Position numbers and translations under genes: made by a program
Origin: Candidatus Gottesmanbacteria bacterium RIFCSPLOWO2_01_FULL_39_12b
GTDB lineage: Bacteria; Patescibacteriota; Microgenomatia; 2-02-FULL-39-11
Assembly (NCBI GenBank): GCA_001780955.1
Contig: MFJR01000007.1
Span: forward strand, 449,482-494,776
Length of the DNA: 45,295 nucleotides
Reading direction: 5' to 3'
Shown: positions 36,210 to 45,295 of the stretch, in pieces
Layout: each line of letters starts with the position of its first letter
How positions within the stretch are numbered: position 1 is the first letter of the stretch
The notes under the pieces: model-generated
Databases searched by the model: none
What the model was told of the DNA's origin: nothing
What the model saw: the letters and a program-made list of their open reading frames with translations, nothing else

Positions 36210-37027
36210 TTTTTCTTAGGACGGCCTCGTTTCTTTTCTTCTTTGCTCTTCTCTTCAACTTTCACTTCCTTAACTTTTTCTTCTTTTTGTTCTGCCAAGA
36301 TTGCTTTTTCTTGCCTTTTAGCCAGTTTTCCTTCCTTTTTCTCAACCACCTTTTTTCCCTCCAGAAAGCTTTCGACCAGATGATTTACAATGATCTGGAT
36401 ACTTCCAACAGCGTCGTCGTTGGCAGGGATGGGATAATCTATTTTACTTGAATCCGTATTGGTATCAACAATGGCCACCGTTTTTACATTTCGACGGATG
36501 GCTTCTTTGAAACAACTTTCCTCTTTTTTAATATCAACAATAAATACCGCATCGGGAACGTTTGTCAGATTGACGACCCCGGCATAAACTACTTCAAGTT
36601 TCTTCAGGTGTTTGCCTAACTTCACCTGTTCGTGTTTGGGGAACTTTTTCCAGGTTCCGTCTAGACTTTCCTGACGGAGTTTTTTAATCTTTTCGATATT
36701 CTTTTTCACTTCTTCCCAGTTGGTAAAAAATCCGCCTATCCAGCGGTTGGTCAGATAAAAAATTCCTCCTCTTTTGGCTGCCTCGGAAACTACACCCTTT
36801 GCCTGTCTTTTGGTTCCTACAAAAAGAAGCGATTTATTGTTTAGGGCAAGGTCTTTAATATATTCAGAAGCCTTTTTGAGTCCGTCACGGGTTTTGACAA
36901 GATCTATGATGTGAATGCCTTCACGGGGTTGATAAATAAAACTGGCCGCTTTCGGATGCCAGCGCTCGACCCGATGGCCGAAGTGGCAACCTGCTTCAAG
37001 CAGTTCTTTTAAAGAAATGTCTTTCAT
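36206..37027 (-). CDS. rpsB: 30S ribosomal protein uS2
   Basis: LLEAGCHFGHRVERWHPKAASFIYQPREGIHIIDLVKT, NRWIGGFFTNW. Confidence 0.96.
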   Translation of the reverse strand: MKDISLKELLEAGCHFGHRVERWHPKAASFIYQPREGIHIIDLVKTRDGLKKASEYIKDLALNNKSLLFVGTKRQAKGVVSEAAKRGGIFYLTNRWIGGFFTNWEEVKKNIEKIKKLRQESLDGTWKKFPKHEQVKLGKHLKKLEVVYAGVVNLTNVPDAVFIVDIKKEESCFKEAIRRNVKTVAIVDTNTDSSKIDYPIPANDDAVGSIQIIVNHLVESFLEGKKVVEKKEGKLAKRQEKAILAEQKEEKVKEVKVEEKSKEEKKRGRPKKK

Positions 37028-37039
37028 AGATTACATCTT

Positions 37040-37073
37040 GTCATTCCGGGCTTGCCGAGGAATCTCGGATGAC
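37040..37073. repeat. GTCATTCCGGG...CTCGGATGAC palindromic repeat in the rpsB leader
   Basis: gtcattccgggcttgccgaggaatctcggatgac. Confidence 0.6.
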
Positions 37074-37276
37074 ATAATAAACAAATAGCAGAGACAATTC
37101 TCTGCTTAAGAAAACTATCTCCTTCTTCGTCCGCCGTAGCTTTATGCGAAGGCGGAACCCGCCATCTGAATATATTTTTGATCAGGAGATTTATTCAGAT
37201 GTGTGTGATTAAATGTATCTTAGCAAAGATAACTCGTAGTTGCAAGAATCAAATAAAAGAAAGTTTTTTGAGAAAA

Positions 37277-38335
37277 TTAACGACGACGACGAAAAATACG
37301 AATAGGGTAAGTTACTTTTATTTTTGCTCGATTGAATAATTTCATTCTTTTTCTAAGCCAACCACCCGAATCGGGTGTATTTTCCACCGCAATTGCAGCC
37401 ACAGCAGAAATCTCATCATCGTCTGGCAGACGTAATTCATCTGGTGGATTTCTTAAATTAACTTCTACATCTCCATATTGTGAACGAGCAACCTCATCTC
37501 TACCCGGATCGACTGGAATAAGTCCTCTCCTTGCTTGATTTACGAGTCTTTTTGCTGGTCCTTGTATTCCTTTATCATCGGTAAATTCTGATACTCGTCT
37601 ATTTTCACTTAATACTCTATTTGCAGTAAATACAATTTTCTGTCTTCTTTCTTTTTTTTCTAACTTTTTCTTTTCATTGCGTTCGTTCAAAACGTTTATG
37701 ATCTTACCTCCTACCCTTAAACCACCATCAATGATTTGACGCATCCCAATAAATCCTATACCAATCATTGCTCCATAAGTTATATAGTCAATCGGTAAAA
37801 GTTCTGTTTGAAAAACACCTGCCTTATAGGCCTCTATAAAATTGTCTAATATTGCAGGGGTAACTACAGCCGCAAAAGCGCTTACTCCCTGCCAGAATCC
37901 TCCGGCAATATTTGGACTCTCACGTACATTATCTTGCTCCGACATGGAGTCAACTAGCAATAATCCTAGTATTGCTGCTCCAGCAAGAGCGTCGACAGTA
38001 TGATGAATATTTTTAACCTGTTCACAAACGCTGTTTACATGCCGAAGAGCTTGCATTGATGCTTCATGAATTGCCTCTCTATAAGCTGCTAATTGATCAG
38101 GAGTGAAATTCGGAGAAAAAGCTGGAACCATCCGAGAATAATAATCACTAGCAGCGTCAACTTTTTGACCTATCCCTGGATTATTACAATAAGGATCTAT
38201 TATTTTTTGGGGGTCTTCAAAAGCTCTACCTGCCAAATATCCAGCAGGTGCAACACCGCCAAAAAACCTCTGGGCAACCTCGATAATATTTGCCATACAG
38301 GAGAGAAATATACTACTTTTAACTCTAATATGCAA
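37277..38335 (-). CDS. Orphan membrane protein; start may be internal ATG at 38294-38296
   Basis: Two or more hydrophobic segments; charged C-terminal tail ending IFRRRR. Confidence 0.5.
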   Translation of the reverse strand: MHIRVKSSIFLSCMANIIEVAQRFFGGVAPAGYLAGRAFEDPQKIIDPYCNNPGIGQKVDAASDYYSRMVPAFSPNFTPDQLAAYREAIHEASMQALRHVNSVCEQVKNIHHTVDALAGAAILGLLLVDSMSEQDNVRESPNIAGGFWQGVSAFAAVVTPAILDNFIEAYKAGVFQTELLPIDYITYGAMIGIGFIGMRQIIDGGLRVGGKIINVLNERNEKKKLEKKERRQKIVFTANRVLSENRRVSEFTDDKGIQGPAKRLVNQARRGLIPVDPGRDEVARSQYGDVEVNLRNPPDELRLPDDDEISAVAAIAVENTPDSGGWLRKRMKLFNRAKIKVTYPIRIFRRRR

Positions 38336-38367
38336 GTTATAGGCTGTTAGAACTGAGTGAAGAGGTG

Positions 38368-38616
38368 TTATTGAGAGTCTCTTTTATCAAGTTTCTCTAA
38401 GAATTCTTGTATGGCTTTTTCGTAGTTACTGCTGGTTAACTCTTTTTCATTTTTTAAAGATTTTTGCCAAGAAAGGAAAAAAGTGGTTGACAATTCCAAT
38501 ATATCTTTTTCAGAAAAACTCCTTTTTCTTAACTCATTTACAAAATAATTCTGTAAGACTGTATAACTGGGCAAATCAAACTTATCCATAAATAACATTC
38601 TATGGGAAAACCACAT
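38368..38616 (-). CDS. Hypothetical protein
   Basis: 82-aa ORF with helical, charged character. Confidence 0.4.
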   Translation of the reverse strand: MWFSHRMLFMDKFDLPSYTVLQNYFVNELRKRSFSEKDILELSTTFFLSWQKSLKNEKELTSSNYEKAIQEFLEKLDKRDSQ

Positions 38617-39031
38617 TAACTAATCGGGCCAAACCCGGACCTGCTGCTGCACCAACACTTGCTCCAAAAGTGCCATAAATGAAACCATGAGCTATACATT
38701 CCCACGCATTTTCTCTACGTCTAACTCCATCAATTATACCTGCCACAGCGCCACCAGCACCGCCTACCAGAACACCAATACATAAACCCAACCATACCCC
38801 TGATTGATCACCACTATTACTTGCTCTATGTAAAGCATCAACTGCTGCTATTTTTATGTTACTTCCTAATGATGCTGTTATTTGTCTTACACCATCAATA
38901 ATTCCAGGAATGTTTGTTGTAGGAAACATTTCTTGCATTGCACCTAAGGCTCGATTAAAACCCAGATTTTTTGAACCTTCAGCTAATCGTTCGATCATGA
39001 CCATATAAGAAATTATACAACTATTGTGCAA
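38600..39031 (-). CDS. Gly-rich (glycine-zipper-like) small membrane protein
   Basis: GLCIGVLVGGAGGAVAGIIDGVRRRENAWECIAHGFIYGTFGASVGAAAGPGLA. Confidence 0.5.
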   Translation of the reverse strand: MHNSCIISYMVMIERLAEGSKNLGFNRALGAMQEMFPTTNIPGIIDGVRQITASLGSNIKIAAVDALHRASNSGDQSGVWLGLCIGVLVGGAGGAVAGIIDGVRRRENAWECIAHGFIYGTFGASVGAAAGPGLARLVNVVFP

Positions 39032-39090
39032 ATTTAGAGCGTTAATACCCGACGGATGATAATTACCGATGCTGTTTTTTACTGGGGGAA

Positions 39091-39513
39091 TTATTTCTTT
39101 TTTTCTTTAATTAATTTTTGGAGAAATTCTTTTGGAGAGACGATTTTAATATTTTCGTATTTTTTGATGGTCAAAAGATCGCGGTCTCCGGTTATCAGAA
39201 ACTCTGCTTGAGACGCCACCGCAACCTCTAAAAATCTATTATCATCTTCATCTCGACAGATTGTTACCTTTTCAGTAGGGTAAATAAACCGCCCGTATTT
39301 TTGAATATGTTTTTTATATTTGAAATATACCTCTATCCTCACAAACTTCTGTCCGTATAACTTAACTTTATCATCCCATTCTTTTAAAGTATCAGGAGAA
39401 AAACATGCAGTGATTTCTTCTTTTTCCAGCCAGTCAATTACTTTAGAGGTTAATCCTCCCCAATACAATCCAGAAATCCAGACGTTGGTATCTATGACTA
39501 CTAAACGACTCAT
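39091..39513 (-). CDS. PIN-domain toxin
   Basis: LVVIDTNVWISGLYWGG, CRDEDDNRFLEVAVASQAEFLITGDRDLL. Confidence 0.9.
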   Translation of the reverse strand: MSRLVVIDTNVWISGLYWGGLTSKVIDWLEKEEITACFSPDTLKEWDDKVKLYGQKFVRIEVYFKYKKHIQKYGRFIYPTEKVTICRDEDDNRFLEVAVASQAEFLITGDRDLLTIKKYENIKIVSPKEFLQKLIKEKKK

Positions 39514-39836
39514 TGATTTGCAATACTCTGCAAGATTTTTTCTGCTTCTTCATCGGTCATTTTATCCGGATTGTAACCCTTCTTAATAAGGTATTCTCTG
39601 AAACCCTGCTGAAGTTGCTTGTGTAATTCTCTCATTTCCGCAAAATCCAATTTTCTCTGCAAATCCATAAGATACTCAACGTCAATAATAGCAGCTTTTG
39701 CCTTACCCTGACGTGAAATGACGAAGAAGTTATTCCCTTCTGCGTCTGAAACCAGATTGTCAAGCTTGGCGCGGGCTTCCGTAATGGGAATGATGTTTTT
39801 GGGATTAATCTGCAACATAAACGTAGTATAACACAT
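39510..39836 (-). CDS. Phd/YefM-family antitoxin
   Basis: IIPITEARAKLDNLVSDAEGNNFFVISRQGKAKAAIIDVEYL; overlaps the PIN gene start. Confidence 0.9.
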   Translation of the reverse strand: MCYTTFMLQINPKNIIPITEARAKLDNLVSDAEGNNFFVISRQGKAKAAIIDVEYLMDLQRKLDFAEMRELHKQLQQGFREYLIKKGYNPDKMTDEEAEKILQSIANQ

Positions 39837-40024
39837 ATATGAATTATGTCAAGTATTATGTACAGAATTAATTACAACCTTTAGAATAAGACGGAGATAA
39901 ATTCTTTGACAAACCACTGTTGAAATATCAGCGATTTAGTTTACATAATCGCACTTTCAAAAAGAAACGACCTTCTGGTACAAGCATTGACAAAATAACG
40001 AAAATGCGGTATTTTGGCAACAAT

Positions 40025-40108
40025 TTACAGCTGACTCTTTAAATCATCTCTGAAAGAAAAACCTTCCAGCGTCACCGGATCCACTTGATGGTTGCAACCC
40101 TGACTCAT
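40025..40108 (-). pseudogene. Short coding remnant MSQGCNHQVDPVTLEGFSFRDDLKSQL*
   Basis: Coherent translated segment in an otherwise ORF-poor 450-bp gap; family not recognised. Confidence 0.35.
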
Positions 40109-40295
40109 ATGTTTTTTTATTTTAGCCTCGTATTAGCTAAATCGCAAAGTGCAGGCGGGTCAGGATTTTTGATGATTGATTTTTGAAGAGACTACAGGAA
40201 AAATTCCCAAAGGGAAGTTTTAACTACTGCCTACCACGAAGCGCGTGTTAATAAATGCTTTAGGTACTATAACGAAGTCGTTTTGGATCAGGATA

Positions 40296-40916
40296 TCAGA
40301 ATTTTTCTTTTATAATACTCCAAATTTTTTGCGATACTTCTTCGATTGATTTTGAGCTGTCGATGACGATGATTCTCTCTTTATATTTCTCTGGTAATAT
40401 TTTATAACCGTTATAAACTCTTTCATAAAAATCCTGCTGTTGCAGATCCAGCCTATCTATTTTGACAGTTTCGTTCCTTCTGGCAAAACCAATCTTCGGA
40501 GTTACATCCAGAAAAAAAGTTACGCTGGGGATAACTTTATCAATGGCTAAATTATTTAATTTCCAAATCGTTTCTTCCCCCAAATCCCGGCCGTAACCCT
40601 GGTAGGCCAGCGAGGAATCTATGAAGCGATCGGCAATCACTATTTTGCCGTTTTTAAGAGCCGGCTTGATAATTTCCCGAACCAGTTGGGCCCGGGAGGC
40701 AGCCATAAGATAGCTTTCGGAAACGGCTGTCAAATCCACGTTTTGCCGGCCGTTTGTAATATCACGAATTAGCTCCCCAATCCTGGTTCCTCCCGGTTCC
40801 CGAACTACAACAATTTCCTTTTTTTCTTCCCGAAGGCGACTTGCCAATAGTCCCACCTGGGTGGACTTGCCGCTTCCTTCCAATCCTTCAAAAGAAATAA
40901 AAAGAGGGTTCTTCAT
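40296..40916 (-). CDS. tmk: Thymidylate kinase
   Basis: ISFEGLEGSGKSTQVGLLASRLREE, REPGGTRIGELIR, DRFIDSSLAYQGYGR. Confidence 0.97.
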   Translation of the reverse strand: MKNPLFISFEGLEGSGKSTQVGLLASRLREEKKEIVVVREPGGTRIGELIRDITNGRQNVDLTAVSESYLMAASRAQLVREIIKPALKNGKIVIADRFIDSSLAYQGYGRDLGEETIWKLNNLAIDKVIPSVTFFLDVTPKIGFARRNETVKIDRLDLQQQDFYERVYNGYKILPEKYKERIIVIDSSKSIEEVSQKIWSIIKEKF

Positions 40917-40964
40917 AAAAATATCAATAATATATTTTACAGGAAAAATTAAGAAAATGGAAAA

Positions 40965-42386
40965 TTAGTTGTTGGATCCAGGAATTTCCACAATAAAATC
41001 TGCGCTACCGGAATCCTTGGGACTGAAAACACAAGTATTTTCCAGTTTAGTCCCTCCGAAACAGGCTGTTACCACCGTTCCGATGGGTCTTTGATCTTTT
41101 ATAATTTGCACCGAGACACCATATCTGTAACCGGGATTCAATCCGGTGAAACTAAATGGTCGATTATAAGTTGCTTCATGTTTGCCCAATGAAAGACTTT
41201 GATCCCCAACCCAGGAATTAGAGTTATTAACACTCTTATCGTGATATAAGTAAACATAAACGTCATAGAGTAGAGCTTGATTAGGGGATTTGACCGTAAT
41301 AGTTCCACTAATCGCTCTTCCAACTTGGCTGTCTATCACTGGAGCTGGGGTTGACTGTTGACACTGGCTATAATTTTTATAATATGTTGTTGGTATGACG
41401 CTACCCCACCTCCCATCCCAGGAACCATAACAGATATAACAAGTGTCATTTATTATTTGCGGACCACGCAGTTTACCGTAACACGGATCGGAAGGGACGG
41501 AAGTCGGTGACACATCCGGATTTATCCTATTAAAGGGAGGATTAGGACTGCTACCACAATCTGTAAGCGTACCATTACAGGAGTTAGGCCGGCAATCTTT
41601 CTCCAAGACCAACGCCACATGAGGCTTATCACCTTTGCTGCTGCAAGTGATTTGCTTCACAAACCCTGAGTTATCACTCCCTGTCATATAAAAACAGAAT
41701 TGCTTATCTATTTCACAAGTACCACTTATCAGATTATTATTAGTTCCCTGCCCCGCCCAAGAACAAAAACTTTTATAATTTGCGCAACTTTCTCTACATC
41801 CCGCCCAAGTTTGACCTTTATCATCGGTTATATCATTAAAAAGTTTTTCGTCTGGCGCTGTTTCGCTTGAGACACAAACATCTTGCCCGCAGCCTATCAT
41901 TTTACTTACATTTCCATTTTCCCTAAGCTGAGTAATAGTATTTCCATCACAATAAACTTTCACTACCGGTGAAGATGGAACATTTGTAGGAACTGTCTTA
42001 GGACAAAGTTGGCCGCAATAATTGACTTTAAGACCAAGACCATCACGAAAACACTGATCAGCGCCCCCCCTCCATATACAACCTGCTCCCAACTGTCCAC
42101 AACCATTTCTTGATACTGCTACATTACCGTTGCATTGAGCAACCCTCCGATCATCCCAGGGAGTGCAGAAGCCGTTACAAGAACTCTCATTGATTACCTC
42201 ATAACCCGCTTGCACTTGCATATTATTTAACCGCAATGTATCCGTTGCAGCCTCTCCTCTCCAGATCATTGGTTTAGAGAGATTTATAATTGTTAAACCT
42301 ATAACGATAATAAGGAACATGAGAATAATTATATTGGGGGTTAAAAACCAATTATGTTTAGGTTTGTGGGTGTATGATTTTTTCAT
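40965..42386 (-). CDS. Cys-rich membrane-anchored extracellular protein
   Basis: N-terminal TM followed by RGEAAT, many Cys, C-terminal beta-sandwich-like region. Confidence 0.65.
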   Translation of the reverse strand: MKKSYTHKPKHNWFLTPNIIILMFLIIVIGLTIINLSKPMIWRGEAATDTLRLNNMQVQAGYEVINESSCNGFCTPWDDRRVAQCNGNVAVSRNGCGQLGAGCIWRGGADQCFRDGLGLKVNYCGQLCPKTVPTNVPSSPVVKVYCDGNTITQLRENGNVSKMIGCGQDVCVSSETAPDEKLFNDITDDKGQTWAGCRESCANYKSFCSWAGQGTNNNLISGTCEIDKQFCFYMTGSDNSGFVKQITCSSKGDKPHVALVLEKDCRPNSCNGTLTDCGSSPNPPFNRINPDVSPTSVPSDPCYGKLRGPQIINDTCYICYGSWDGRWGSVIPTTYYKNYSQCQQSTPAPVIDSQVGRAISGTITVKSPNQALLYDVYVYLYHDKSVNNSNSWVGDQSLSLGKHEATYNRPFSFTGLNPGYRYGVSVQIIKDQRPIGTVVTACFGGTKLENTCVFSPKDSGSADFIVEIPGSNN

Positions 42387-42491
42387 TTAATCGTAAGAGA
42401 AAAAATTACTGAGTACATTTTTAGAGTAACAGGAACCAAAACCTGATGTCAAGGCTCAGAGCTATTCCACTCCCGGAGTGGAAGAAGATAA

Positions 42492-44357
42492 TTATTTTTT
42501 AACAGAAAATATTGATGTAGGAGACGGAGGAGATGGAAGTGAAATACATGATTTACTAAACAGTGCTAAATCTGTATCTCCATTAAAGTAAGCTATGTTA
42601 ACTTGTGTTATATCTAACCAAAAAAAGCAATTTTTATTTTGCGCTTCTATTAAAAACAAATAAATGGAGTGTTTTGAAAAAAGATTTCCCTCGATTTCTA
42701 TTTGGCCAGAAGAGTTTACATTAATATCTTGAATACTTTCACTATAAATATTTTGCTCTCCATAAATAGGAGAATTACTTCCCATTTTATCTGTACTGTA
42801 ATACATTTTTACTTTAGAAACAGAATTAAGTTTATACTCATTATTAGTGTCTAACACATCGATCAGTATTTTTTTGGGAATTCTACCCCATGGATACATA
42901 TCGTCAGAGAGTGGAATTTTAGCATTTTGAGTAATTTTCATAGCCCACTGTCTGCTAGAAGAATTTTTATCTTCTAAATTAAAATCCATATCATAATACA
43001 TGTCACCATGCCAGGGATATCCAATTCCAGGTAAAACAGAATTTTGATCGTCAGGAACCCACGGCGTGTGTTCTTGACCAAATAAATGACCAATTTCATG
43101 GGTTACTGTTTTCTGCGGTATCCACTCGGATCTTGGATTTTTCCAAGAATCCAAGTTACCATTATTAAACCTTGAAGGAGCTACGTATCTGATAGATGTT
43201 ATCCAAAAAGCTGCTTCGCCTCCTGAACTATCTACATCCTTAACATATAATGCAGAGATATATATGGTATCTTTATTATGATTACATTCCATTTTTGATA
43301 ATGTCTGTCCTCCAGTTGCACGACCACATCCCTGTTCAATCGTCTGGTCCCAAGGTTCATCAAATCCTGAAAAGGTAAACGTTTTTAGAGTCCCCTCAAA
43401 TTTCTGCCTCATTATATTTAGATCTCTTATTGCCAAATCTTCAACTAACTTACACCTATTCGTTAGAGGATTTATTACGGTATCAGAAGTACTCTCATCG
43501 CAATGGTTTGCTATAACTTGCCAAGAAATGCCGATAGTTACCGGAATCGTCTGACTGACACCAGAAGAAACAGATTCCGGCTGTATTTTTATTGAATTTA
43601 AGGAGATATCTGAACTTGTAGATAAAGCTCGCGGGGTACTGTTTGAATCAAAATGCTCTTCAAGCATCTTTCCTGCATTTATACTCATATCCAATTCTCT
43701 CAACTCCACTTGATCAACGAGGAAGGTAGAATATGATGTACCTGAAGTGATGCTTACTTCCAGTTTGTCACTAACTGAACTCCCTGAAGAAAGCATATTT
43801 ACTTTCTGCCATTGGGTATTTGTTAATGTTCTCTTGTGCGAACCAATTCCCACAGATACCGAACCCTGTAGCACCTTAACATAAGCAGAGTAAACAAAAG
43901 GTACGCCTCGAGGAGGGATGACAGTTTGAGAAATACCTTCACCTGCGTCTGCGCTACTAATTTTCTGACTTTGTGTACCAGAGATTTTATCCTGCGAGTC
44001 ATATGAAAATGAGATTTGGCTAGTTGGAGTCCTTTTTATCCGGGTCCAACCTGAACTTATAGTTTGAGAAAAAACTAGAGATTTAATAGTGCTTGAAATA
44101 TTTGTACTTTCAAAATCTCCATCTTTTAAAAGATTTAAATATTTAGTTGAGGCAGCGTATGGAATAATAGTTTGTTTGTTTTTTAGGTTAAAGATGATTC
44201 CAAACAAAGATGTAAATAAAATAATAATAAAGATAGAAGATATGAATGTAAACTTAAATTTAGATTTTACTTCATTCCTGTAACCATTTATTCTTTTTCT
44301 TTTGGCAATTCTTTTTGGCATTAATATATTATTAGTAGATTTGGGAGGGAAAGGCAA
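42492..44357 (-). CDS. Membrane-anchored zincin metalloprotease
   Basis: VTHEIGHLFGQEHTPW (HExxHxxGxxH); basic N-terminus and one TM; carbohydrate-binding-like N-terminal region. Confidence 0.8.
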   Translation of the reverse strand: MPFPPKSTNNILMPKRIAKRKRINGYRNEVKSKFKFTFISSIFIIILFTSLFGIIFNLKNKQTIIPYAASTKYLNLLKDGDFESTNISSTIKSLVFSQTISSGWTRIKRTPTSQISFSYDSQDKISGTQSQKISSADAGEGISQTVIPPRGVPFVYSAYVKVLQGSVSVGIGSHKRTLTNTQWQKVNMLSSGSSVSDKLEVSITSGTSYSTFLVDQVELRELDMSINAGKMLEEHFDSNSTPRALSTSSDISLNSIKIQPESVSSGVSQTIPVTIGISWQVIANHCDESTSDTVINPLTNRCKLVEDLAIRDLNIMRQKFEGTLKTFTFSGFDEPWDQTIEQGCGRATGGQTLSKMECNHNKDTIYISALYVKDVDSSGGEAAFWITSIRYVAPSRFNNGNLDSWKNPRSEWIPQKTVTHEIGHLFGQEHTPWVPDDQNSVLPGIGYPWHGDMYYDMDFNLEDKNSSSRQWAMKITQNAKIPLSDDMYPWGRIPKKILIDVLDTNNEYKLNSVSKVKMYYSTDKMGSNSPIYGEQNIYSESIQDINVNSSGQIEIEGNLFSKHSIYLFLIEAQNKNCFFWLDITQVNIAYFNGDTDLALFSKSCISLPSPPSPTSIFSVKK

Positions 44358-44407
44358 GCATATTCTTGACTGATAACTTTTTAAGTTCTATATTTATATT
44401 AGATCTA

Positions 44408-45295
44408 ATGCTTAAAAAAGCTGCCTCCCCTTATACTTACGGAAATAAATATCTGATCATTATTTTGATTGTTTTAATTATCCTTACGCTTGGAGCAATT
44501 CGAGATAAATTTAATCTGATCGGACGGGCAACTGAAGAAATACAATGCACCAGTTATCAAATAGAGAATAATAAATCTATCTGCCACGGTGTAAAATGGC
44601 CTAATGGTGATATTACATATAACTCCATCCATTGCGGTATAACAGGTTATCCTGAAAAATGTCCTTACGGTTGTAATAATATAACCGGTTTATGTAAAAG
44701 ACCTGTTATTTCTCCAACTCTAACGTCTACCGTCAACAACTCAACACCAACTTTGACGAATAAATATAATCTTGTTAAAGTTCCCCACGTCGCCCAAACA
44801 CCTTTAACTTATATAGAAAAAAGTTACGGGGGTGATACTTCTTACGGAATAATAGTAGGCTCACCAGAAACTGGACTATTCTCTTTGACCTTTTATTCGT
44901 GGTCTAACGAGGGTTTAAACGCGTTTAATACGATTAACAACAAACCGCCACCGATACAAAATTATAATCGCTTAGGATTTACCACTATTGAGTTATTGGA
45001 TGATGGCAAATTGTATACGGATCCAGAAAATAATGAACCATTTTTTAGACGGGTAAAAATAACTGCAACAATCAATGGAATAGAATATATTTTTTACGCT
45101 AATGTAGGAAACGATATTTATATTACGCATCCAAGATACGGTTCCTATTATGAGAGAATCCCATTAGTCTATCAAGATGATTCCTATACTCAACTGGCGG
45201 GTTATCTGCCCGATGGAAGAAAAATCATGATACAGGAAGATAAATTATTAACAGCCATCAATACCGATCCTGCTAAAAAATATACGATTTATCAT
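44408..45295 (+). CDS. Membrane-anchored surface protein, runs off window end
   Basis: Manual translation MLKKAASPYTYGNKYLIIILIVLIILTLGAIRDKFNLIGRATEEIQCTSYQIENNKSICHGVKW...; open to 45295, not in the ORF track. Confidence 0.75.
   Translation, partial: MLKKAASPYTYGNKYLIIILIVLIILTLGAIRDKFNLIGRATEEIQCTSYQIENNKSICHGVKWPNGDITYNSIHCGITGYPEKCPYGCNNITGLCKRPVISPTLTSTVNNSTPTLTNKYNLVKVPHVAQTPLTYIEKSYGGDTSYGIIVGSPETGLFSLTFYSWSNEGLNAFNTINNKPPPIQNYNRLGFTTIELLDDGKLYTDPENNEPFFRRVKITATINGIEYIFYANVGNDIYITHPRYGSYYERIPLVYQDDSYTQLAGYLPDGRKIMIQEDKLLTAINTDPAKKYTIYH

Noticed and set aside
1-45295. tRNA or rRNA genes
   Set aside because: No convincing T-arm/acceptor pattern or rRNA core sequence was seen; tRNAscan-SE and Infernal would be needed to exclude them.

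Overview
This window looks like part of a Candidate Phyla Radiation (Patescibacteria, Microgenomates-like) genome. It is mostly housekeeping genes: rpmE-prfA, rpsF-ssb-rpsR, cysS, recR, prs, dnaX, ybeY, rpsU, proC/proS, rseP, frr, tsf/rpsB and tmk. These alternate with accessory stretches: toxin-antitoxin modules, a REP-associated Y1 transposase, orphan membrane proteins and a cluster of anchored surface proteins. The most notable points are: (1) a well-formed T-box riboswitch, with consensus promoter, antiterminator with UGGUACC bulge and intrinsic terminator, on the minus strand upstream of proC / tRNA-binding protein / proS; (2) a compact minus-strand module of adenosine kinase, divergent SAM hydrolase (DUF62-like), a CBS::cystathionine gamma-lyase fusion and SAH hydrolase; (3) several dispersed repeat families inserted in-frame in conserved genes (three in cysS alone) and one inside the T-box leader; (4) an RF1 lacking domain 1; (5) a single in-frame TAG in an S41 protease; (6) gene remnants, including a second copy of the 3' end of the TraG/VirB4-like ATPase gene, a deleted methyltransferase and a hisS fragment; (7) a surface locus with a HExxHxxGxxH zincin. 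All calls come from reading sequence and ORFs by eye. No homology search or folding was run.
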